A DNA stretch of 64,000 bases from Fomes fomentarius. Lineage: Eukaryota > Basidiomycota > Agaricomycetes > Polyporales > Polyporaceae. A model generated the notes under the pieces. That model was not told the origin of the DNA. It made no database searches and saw nothing but the letters and a program-made list of their open reading frames with translations. Location: positions 3,038,001 to 3,102,000 of the forward strand of contig JABYQN010000005.1 of assembly GCA_022606135.1 (NCBI GenBank), given 5' to 3'. Position 1 is the first letter of the stretch, and each line of letters opens with the position of its first letter. Position numbers and translations under genes: made by a program. Of the stretch, positions 55,762 to 64,000 are shown in pieces.

Positions 55762-57410
55762 ACCGCGACTGCAGAGGCAGTGGCCGGTTGGTAAAAATGT
55801 GGGTCTGCTGAAGGTTGTTTGTAATTTTATGCACTTCGTTGCCTCCGCGTATGCCTATGCCCGTGGGATGCATCATTTGACGCAGCGCAGAATACTTGAA
55901 GCTTGCACTGCAAGAGGTGATCGTTCAAGTTCATTTGCCCTCCGTGATTTCGCTGAACTGCCAATGACCTTCCTTTCTCAGGAACCAGATATCAGCTGAG
56001 CGGCTTAAGGTTATCGTGTTCTAAGTCCGTGTCCAGGGGTGGCGTGAGGCTATGATCATGCATGCCCGGCGTGCTCACCAACGACGACGATGACCAGGCA
56101 TCACACTGGCTGCTGCCAACTCACCCGCGTTCTGCTTGCATGAGCGAGCCAAACTCGGACCTGGCGGCGCTGACCAGACCGTCGACGACGCCCACGGCAG
56201 CCTTTGGGCGTAGAAGTGCAGGAAGGCCAAGTTTGCTGAACTAGGCGGTTACGTCAACGTTCGTGCGGCCGCTCACTGGTGGAAGGCAGAGAGCGATATT
56301 GGTTTGCTCAACTGTGCCTAGTGGCGTCAGGTCTGGCGCAGATGCCACCGATCATGGTTTGCGCGACGGCCATTGGGGACCTGGCCGGGAACGTCCCTGG
56401 GCCCGTTGTGGAAGTTCTGCAGACCGTGGCGAAGGTGGTTGCAAAACGGAGTTTGACTATTGACGCCGCCATTGACAGGGGACGCCGGAACGTGTCAATA
56501 GCTGGACCCCCTCGAACCTCACAGCGCGAAACAAGCTGGGAATTGGTGTTTACTGTCAAACCTAACATTCGACAAGCTTCACCGGTCAATACTCTTCGCG
56601 GAGAGGTTCGCTTTGTAGATATATATTCTACGGCGTTCAGTCTTCCACTCATTATGTACTACTCGTGGTTTCAGTTCCGTCACGCACCACCTCACTGGCA
56701 GTGGCTCAACACGGGGCATCGCACGTCGTGAGATTAAAGGCTCTGTAGAGCATCATACACGACGTGACTTACAATGCCAGCGTGGGGAGTCGAACAATTG
56801 ACCTCACGGAAGTGTTCACGGTACTTGCTTCTGACAAGCGCGTGCTAGTCATGTCTTTTGCGAATCGCCATGTCGGGTCCATCCGCGTCTTCTCTGTCTT
56901 TCTTCCTAAGTTCGAATATCATTAACGGAGCTAAGTTCTAAGAGTAGATAGTAGGCAGGAAAGAACAGTGTTGTTTTTTCAAATCGTGTTCAATCCTCGC
57001 GGGCGCTTGCTGCGCCGGCTACTCTGTATGTTACTATGTATGCTTACATACGTATGGCATTGGAGACAAGAAAGTCACAAAATACATTCGGACAGTCACT
57101 CCTTCCGTTTCTACACAGGTTTCGCATGAACAGAATGCCAGCAGGACCGGACACATTCCCATGCCAATTCACTTGCCCTCCGTGTTATCGCTGAACTGCG
57201 TATAGCATGACCTTCCTTTCTCAGATATAAGCTCTACCAACTCAGTGACAGCTGCGATAGGCTGAGATATACAACTCTAAAGCTGTGACTCGGACGACTC
57301 ACTGGCAGTGCGGATCATGAACAGCACGAGGACTGCTTACTCCCCCACTACGACGGCGACGACCACCACTGACCAGGCTGGTTACCGCCGTTCTGCTCTG
57401 CTAGCGTACG
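55762..57410 (+). other. Intergenic region with a degenerate gene fragment
   Basis: 1.65 kb with no intact gene. 55920-56010 resembles 57165-57235 (upstream of the next gene), and 56060-56450 resembles its first exons. 56740-57150 shows nothing recognisable. Confidence 0.5.
56060..56450 (+). pseudogene. 5' fragment of an EF-hand/ZZ family gene
   Basis: Aligns by eye with 57360-57725: GACCAGACCGTCGACGACGC vs the same words with one change at about 57457; later GATGCCACCGATCATGGTTT vs GAGGCCACCGATCATGGCTT; GACCTGGCCGGGAACGTCC vs GACTTGGCGGGGAACGTCC. Splice sites and frame are lost and no downstream exons follow, so it is a broken duplicate. Confidence 0.7.
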
Positions 57411-60400
57411 ATGAGATCTAGACAGTCAATTCCGGGCCCGGGGTTGTCTGGCGCTCACCAGACCGTCGACAACGCCCACAGCAGCTTTCGGACGTACAAG
57501 GACAGGAAGGCATCCAAGGCTGCGGACAAGGCGGGTACGTCAACGTTCGTTGGGTCCATTGGGAGGCGACTTGGAAGAGCGATACTGACGAGTTGGTTTG
57601 TAGACTCGGTTGTGTCTGGTGTCAAATCCGGTGCGGAGGCCACCGATCATGGCTTGCGCGACGGCATTGGGGACTTGGCGGGGAACGTCCGTCCCCTTGT
57701 GGACGTTCTGCAGGCCGTGGCCAAGGTGCACCCTTTCATCGAGGGCAAGTATTATACCTCCAGCTACTATCGTGTACTCTCAGTCGTTTACTGGATGTTG
57801 AATGTTTTCGCTTCAGTCGCTGTCAACGCCTTCGTTATCGTCGTCGAGCTCAACTCCAAGCGCCGCGAGAGCGACGAGAAGATCGATGTCTTGTTCAGCA
57901 CGATGCGGGACATGATGGAACCATTACAAAGGCAAGCATCGTCTCAACGGTCGTGGGCCGTCGACCTTCCGCCCGCCCTCGGGCTTACACGTAACCGTAA
58001 CCCCTCAGGCTGGAGACCGTGCGCGATTCGACAGTCACGACGCGTCCCGCCGAACGCGCAGGCTCGTCCACCGCCAGGGCCACTCTAACGATCCGCTCGC
58101 GCCTCGAAGACCTCGTCCTCCAGACAGCGCAGGACATCAAACGCTGCGCGAACGCGTGCGACGTCTACGCCAAGAAACGGCTCCTCACGAAACTCATCCG
58201 GAGCGCGGCCTGGGACGGCACCTTTGCGCAGTACATCGAGCTCTTTGCCCGCCGGCGCGGCGAGTTCCTGTTTCGCATCGCGGTGCACAATGGTGAGATG
58301 CTGGATGAGGCGCAGCAGCGCTTGAGCGGGATCGACGAGAAGGTGGAGGAGCTGCTGCGGGTCGTCAAGAGCCCTTCGAGGAGGCTGTCTCGAGAAGAAG
58401 TGGCTTTGAGGGAGGTTGTTGAGCGGGCTGGCGGGTTGGATGGGGTCGCCACGGATGATGCGAAGCTCGAGGCGGTGGTGAGGGCAGAGCCGAGAGCTGC
58501 TATGCTCTCGAGGGGCCTCAGCGGCGCGTCGAAGGTGGATGAGGAGGTGGATGCTGGGGTGCTTGCACATCTCAAGGCGGAGCTGGTAGAGTCGATGGCG
58601 GACGCGCTGGAGCGGAATTTTGAGATTTTCGAGCGCAAGTTCAAGTTGCAGGAGTTGAACATTGTATGGGAGATCAGGAGGACGACGCGGGATGAGGGCG
58701 ATCGGATCATAGAAATGGTCTTGGATGGGCCGCATAGGGACATTCGGAACTCGGTCAGTTGGTGGTGGACTCTGCAGCGCGCCGATCCTCGGATTGACTG
58801 GTTTCGCATAGGAAATACGCAGGATCTGGGTCGATTCGGTATGTACATGCACATGAGTACCCCCAGATGTTACTATGGTCGCACTAACGCACCGCATATA
58901 CTAGGGTTGGCGAGTAAGAGTCAAGTCGCAAGACTTTGCGTTGGCGTTGTACGACCATTTCCGCCGCTCCTCAGGCAGGGTCGAAGGGTATACGGAGAAG
59001 CATCCCGAGGCTACCTCCACACGGATGACCCCGGACGAGCGGGCGGCGCTGCAGTCGCTTCCACTTGGACGTATGCATTCGGTGATAGAGGCTATCGACG
59101 TCGACGCTACTGGGTTCGTCACTGTAGCGAGTGTGAACCGATTTTCGGATTCGCGGCCTGACGGTTGGAGGTGAGCTGATTCTGCAGACAAATCAAAAAC
59201 AGTACAGACGGTTCTGACGTCCGCCCTCATAGTCTGCTGCAGTGGGTGTTATACTGGGCTATAGGTATGTACCGCCCAGTCCTGGTGGCAGGCAGCCACG
59301 CACTGAACGCGACTGTCACGTAGGCTGGGTATCATCGATGGCAGTGTATAGGGATAAGATTGAGACCTTGGTGGCCAAAATGTCCTCGCTCAGGCGCGGT
59401 ATCCGGACCGTCGACCAGGAAGTGCTCGACATGTATCTGTTGAGTGTCCACCGCAAGGTCGAATCACTCACGCGCTCCTTCCGTGTTGGCTCTCCGGCCA
59501 TCTCCATACCTCTGGCGAAACAGTTCCAACAGTATACGGACGATGTCGAAGCATGGCTGCGGAAGGGGCTGGAGACCGTGAAGTATATCATCGACGCTCG
59601 CGATACGCTTACTCTCATCATTGGTTCAGGGAGGATGGAAGAGGTGCACAGCGCTGGATACTCCATGGGAACGTTTACTGACGGCGCTGCCAGATACTGT
59701 TCCCTCTCCTGTTCTTGCTGCTATCTCGAGACTTCCAGGTCTTGCGACTATGTCAGACACGGTACATCAGTCCGGAAGAGCTGATTGCAGCGTGGCACAA
59801 CCTTCAAATCGTGGTTACGGCGTTCCAAGACCGATTTGAGCACCTGAAAGGTTTGCTGCGTACAGTTCCGTGCTGTGGAAGCTGAGATTGATACAAAGGG
59901 TTGACCGCAGATGTGTTTGAATATCAAAATTCCGACCTCACCGTATCCTTCAGACGGTCTGTCTGTGGCATGGTTCGCTTGTTCCTTCATACTCCTCCGC
60001 ATGCATAGATTACTGACTATTCAGTTGTAGCTCGAGTATTGGCATGACCCAGTGAAGCTCTGGGCACTCTCTAATGTTGAGAAAGACATCTTTCAGGAGT
60101 GCGAGTATAGAGATGAAGAGGAAGGACCGACTGAGCCTCAAGTCCTGAACTTTCCACTCGCAACCGATCACCTCTATCCCTGTCCAGAAGCAGGACTAAC
60201 TGCAGATGACGTTAAATCCGAGGTCAAACCTATGTGCGCCGTCTTCCTCATCATGTAGTGCCATTCTCCCACTGCTGAAGACAAACTGATCAATTAGTGT
60301 GGGCGAGTGGAACGGATTCTTCTTTCAACAGCAAGGGAGACCGTGCGCTGCCATGTACTCGTTCGACTTCCAAGCTGCGGACCCGACGAGTCCCGTCGCC

Positions 60401-61794
60401 TTCGTCGCCCGTGGGCGTGCACCTCATCGAGGTTCCGAGTTCGTCGTCACTGGTGCCCTCAATCAAGACGGAGAGGAAGCTCCCGGCTACTCGCTGTGGC
60501 TGCGCTTTGTGCCCTCTCACTACAACACCTACAACATATACTTCACAGGAAGAGTCGACAACGACGGTGCTGTCTTCTCCGGGAGCTGGGGTACATCCCA
60601 ACACGACATGCCCTTCACGTTCGAGTTCCGGCGCATACCCGCAGAGGTCATCGTCTGCCGTCCGTCTGCTGATACGTTCAGGAACAACCGTGCTGCAGCT
60701 CTATGGTCTTTCGCCCTGACCACTGTGCATGCCCAGGTCCTGCGCGGCATGCGCTCGACGCGCGTGCTTGCACAGCGCAGGAGAAAGAAGCGGGAATGGG
60801 AGGCGTTCGTGGCCGGGGAGCCGCTTGATGCTTGCGAGTTGTTCCGCACGACAACGTTCGCTGACGCGTGCTACTACTACGCGACGCTGCTGCATCGGAT
60901 CCGGAACGTGGTTCACAAGTGCGCCAACACCCACTTATTTTTTTTTTTTTCATTGTCGCCCGCTGCTGTGCATTGATGTGAATGTGATGTTCCACCAGCT
61001 GCTTTTGCGATCACTGCGGACAGGTGATCACCGGGGCAAGAGTTCTCTGCCTGGAGTGCGGTGTAGACAACACGATCGACGTGTGCGACGACGCCATGTG
61101 CGTCGAGGCCGTCATCGCCGTCGATGGGCTTTCCGATCCGCATCTCCCGACACACGACGTGGTGAAGATACGCGGACCGGTGCAGACCCGGGAAATCGGA
61201 CGTGTGCTCAAGACGAGCAAGGCCGCGTTGGCGAGGGCGCGGAGTCTGTTGGATACCGCGCTGTCCTTGGAAACGCCTTCTGTGCCACTCATGCCACATC
61301 TTCATCGACATCCCGGGACCGGGACCGGGACGCACGGCGGTGGGCTCGGTGCGGAGCGAGTCCGGTCATACGGTCCGAGCACTCGTCTGCGCTGTATCCG
61401 CTGCTTCAAGGCTATTCGATACCCGTGTTGGTTCTGCTCCGAGTGTCAGGGTGAGCTGGTACTGCTCTACTCGGCTAGTAGCTCGCTAAGCTAAGCTGTT
61501 GACAGATCCCGTATTCGTCTGCCCCACATGCGACGGCTCGGGGGGATCAAGAAAGGGTGCCACCTTCCGGAGCATAAGCTGGTGCGCTGTTTGCGGCGAG
61601 TCAGCGCAGTTGGCACAGCCGGGCACGGAACGGGCGGCGAGGCGAGGATTGAGCACTTGGAGATGGGGATGCTTGCCCTTGAGCGTCGGTTCGAGTCGTT
61701 TGAACAACGGTTGGACGAGAGGTTGACACGGATGGAGGGTCTGTTACAGCGTATTGTCACTCAGCCTCAGCCTGGTTCACTACGTAATCGATGA
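57411..61794 (+). CDS. EF-hand-like / ZZ-type zinc-finger protein, copy 1
   Basis: A basidiomycete multidomain family of unknown function. Start ATG 57411. Exon 1 57411-57534; exon 2 57604-57931 has the N-terminal region GLRDGIGDLAGNVRPLVDVL with VHPFIEG and a hydrophobic helix (VLSVVYWMLNVFASVAVNAF); a GC-AG intron (57932-58008) follows. Exon 3 is a long coiled region (ERNFEIFERKFKLQELNIVW). A degenerate EF-hand loop (AIDVDATGFVTVAS; last position Ser, not Glu) lies near 59100, then SLLQWVLYWAIGWVSSM. A beta-rich domain GEWNGFFFQQQG…NIYFTGRVDNDGAVFSGSWG spans about 60300-60650. Two Cys-rich zinc modules follow: CDHCGQVITGARVLCLEC, and RCIRCFKAIRYPCWFCSEC with FVCPTCDG. The C-terminal coiled coil is LERRFESFEQRLDERLTRME. 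Stop 61792-61794. Internal exon edges are partly approximate. Confidence 0.75.
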
Positions 61795-62040
61795 AGGCCG
61801 TCATCATGATACAGTTCGCGCCAGGTCTCAACTTCATCACGTCTTGTGGAGCGATAGGCTGTCAGCGAGCGAGGGTAGTAGACTCGCAGCACATTCCCCA
61901 GAAAGCTCGAACTCACCCGAAAGGTCAACTCTGTACTTATACTGTGTAGCGCTCGGGCTGTAATAGTCAAGTGTAAGAAGTATAGAGTCTATCCCTAGTG
62001 TCCACACAAGGCGGAAATAAACGCAACACATCAAACTAGT
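61795..62040. other. Convergent intergenic spacer
   Basis: 246 bp between tail-to-tail paralogues; holds both 3'UTRs. No gene. Confidence 0.5.
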
Positions 62041-64000
62041 CTAAGGCGAATCGGTCAACGTCCATCCTCGCGGCGAAGCAGACATGGGCGTCGGGGGCAG
62101 CGTCAGATGCCCGAACTCACTCGAAGCCGACGACGCATTCATGGACCGTGCCCTCCTCGAGCTCGCCAGCTTCCTCGACCGGGCCCACATCAAGTCCAGT
62201 ATTCTCTCCATCCGAGCCAGCTTGTCGTCCATCGAGCCCATGCGCGTGTCGAGGACCCCGAAGCGCCTGTCCATGGTGCCGAACCGGGCATCCATGCCGT
62301 CAAAACGGTGCTCGATGCCTGCGAGGCGGCCTTCGACAGCCTCGAGGCGCTGCTCGATGCTGACGGGGCCGTAGTGGACTTGGTCCTGGCAGCGGACGAG
62401 CGGGTGGAGCTTGTCGTGCGTGCCGACGGTGAGTGCGCCCTTGGCGTCGCATGCGAGGCAAATGAAGACGTCGTCTGAGCAGTTGAGAGAGAACGTGAGC
62501 TTTCCGAGTGAACAGCAGCAGCAGAAGAAGAAGAAGAAGAAGGAGGAGGAAAGGTGGGAAGGCAGGTGACGTACCGTGACAGGTGATGCAGTACCAACAG
62601 GGCTTCGACACTCGCTGCCTGCATGTAGCGCAGGAGAGCTTCGCCTGGACGATCTTGGCGGTGCGACTGTGCTTGTACACGTCCGGGCTTCGCGTCGACG
62701 ACCGCTCGTCCTCCAGCAGATCTGCGATGTCGCTGAACGTCGCGCGCGCCTTCTTGAGTGCGGCGCGTGCTGCGCGGTCCATCTTCCCGAACTCGCGCAG
62801 GTGCATCATCGTGCGCACCTTGAAGACAGCGTGTCCGGGCACGTGTGGAGCGGAGAGGTCGGTGCGCTTTTCTGGGTCGACTTGGCTGGTGCGACAGCGC
62901 GGATCGTCGCAGAGGTTCACTGTCTTCGTGGAGTCGCAGTCAAGGCAGATGATGCGGGGCCCGATGATCGTGCTCTCGCAATGGTCGCACGCGACGTCGC
63001 TGGAACGCGTACGTCAAGATCAAGATCAGGAAGTCAGCTAGTTGAAGGAAGGAAATAGTCTTACAGATGGATTGGCGTCGTCCTGAGCTCGTAGTCGTAC
63101 CGAGTCTCATATAACCTCGCATCGGCCGCAGTGAGTGTCTGCCTGATCCTGGCAAGCTCCCACTGTTCGTGCTCGTTGAGGTCGGCGTAGTTGAGACGGA
63201 TGAGGAGCTCGATGTACCGTTTCCGGTTATCCCTTCTCTTCCTGAAGTATGACCACGTGAAGAGGTGCATGCCGACGATCTCCTCCACCGCCGTCAATGC
63301 GTACCTCCACAACGCGCGTGCTCTGTTCACCCGGAACTCCATCGGATCAGGGCGGCAGCTCATGAGCGACGCCGGCAGGCGCTTCAAGATGAACCGGTTT
63401 CCTGTTGTATCGCTGGCCGCGGTGGACTCGCTATCAGCGTCTGACGCATCCATGCTGTGCTCGGAGAGCGCATCCGGCGTGGTGCCCCAGACGCCGGCGA
63501 GAGTGGCACCGTCGTCGTGGATGAAACCGCGGAAGTAGAGAGGGTCGAAGCGGGCAGCGTATCGGATCGTGAAAGTGAAGCAGACACGGCCCTCGGAGAC
63601 TACTCTGTGCTCCCCGGACAGAGTAAATGCTGTGCCATTCGGTGTGCTGGAGGAGGCCTCAAAGTGGGCCACGTCTGTCGCGTGGATGTGCAGTGACATC
63701 ATGGGCTGACATGGATAGATGTCTCCCATGGAGAGGAAGCCACACCACGAGCCTAGGCTGACGAAGATGAGTTAGTGCGATGGGTCTCGGATACTCGCGT
63801 GGGTGATGTACCCACATGACTCTAAGAGGCTTCCTCGACGTTTTGTCTAGCTCTGTTGGGGAGAAGCCAGGGGCATCGTAGCCAGAGGGATCAAATAGGT
63901 CATCGCTGTCCAGAGGGTAATTCAAGACATTCTCGGGTTTGATATTTTCAGCCTCTTCGTCCTCGTTGTAGATACAATCCGGGAACTGCAAATCGCGACG
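62041..64000 (-). CDS. EF-hand/ZZ-type zinc-finger protein, copy 2 (partial, runs off the window)
   Basis: Diverged paralogue of 57411-61794 on the opposite strand. Only the C-terminal half is in the window. From the right edge: FPDCIYNEDEEAENIKPENV (cf. QECEYRDEEEGPTEPQVLNF), FLSMGDIYPCQPM, the beta-rich domain FIHDDGATLAGVWG (63729-63061), zinc module 1 (CDHCESTIIGPRIICLDC), zinc module 2 (CATCRQRVSKPCWYCITC, then FICLACDAKG), and a coiled coil of near-perfect 7-residue repeats (RFGTMDR RFGVLDT RMGSMDD KLARMER). It ends in a Ser/Pro tail, TDSP, TAG 62043-62041. A (GAA/GAG)n-type microsatellite (about 62515-62555) lies in an intron. Confidence 0.75.

Noticed and set aside
62515..62555. Short tandem repeats as a possible CRISPR-like or regulatory array
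   Set aside because: They are a purine trinucleotide microsatellite in an intron; no spacers, and the genome is eukaryotic.

Overview
The window is nuclear DNA of a filamentous basidiomycete, most likely an agaricomycete. Genes have many short exons with introns of about 45-80 bp. The lineage-typical families DUF6533, OTT_1508-like deaminase, EF-hand/ZZ proteins and a Plavaka-type transposase are present, together with Gypsy chromoviruses and Copia elements. No coding sequence was aligned to a database; all calls come from reading motifs and splice sites.

Left arm (1-20.3 kb), conserved housekeeping genes: a seven-TM DUF6533 protein (+), the transcription coactivator SUB1/PC4 (-), a very large TOM1/HUWE1-type HECT ubiquitin ligase (+, 22 exons, 3,699 aa), a zinc-free quinone oxidoreductase (+, 336 aa), a tRNA-Ser(AGA), and an unrecognised single-TM, proline/serine-rich protein (-).

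Centre (20.5-51.6 kb): two copies of an OTT_1508-like deaminase gene (both -) lie in a segmental duplication (20502-23448 and 48891-51577). About 25 kb of nested transposons separates them. The outer shell is an old Copia element (Copia-1, -). Inside it sit the 5' part of a second Copia (Copia-2, +), a decayed Gypsy chromovirus (Gypsy-1, -), the 3' part of a Plavaka-type DNA transposon (+), and a young Gypsy chromovirus (Gypsy-2, -, identical LTRs, perfect 5-bp target duplication, open gag and pol). Both Gypsy elements look self-primed in the manner of Tf1: the predicted mRNA 5' end is complementary to the site just after the LTR. Gypsy-2 also carries a gag/pol -1 slippery site. Downstream of pol it has a compact cassette of two tiny membrane proteins and a 267-aa acidic-tailed protein, with an ATGA stop/start overlap. 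Gypsy-1 has a different accessory cassette that also uses ATGA.

Right arm (51.8-64 kb): a mitochondrial HAD-IIA hydrolase of the CECR5/YKR070W type (-), divergent from a Pex30/Pex24p-like peroxin/dysferlin-domain protein (+). These are followed by a local family of EF-hand/ZZ-finger proteins: a degenerate 5' fragment near 56 kb, a full gene (+), and a convergent, diverged copy (-) that runs off the window end.

The most promising candidate for an undescribed system is the Gypsy-2 accessory cassette (38323-39456), considered together with self-priming and frameshifting in the same apparently intact element.
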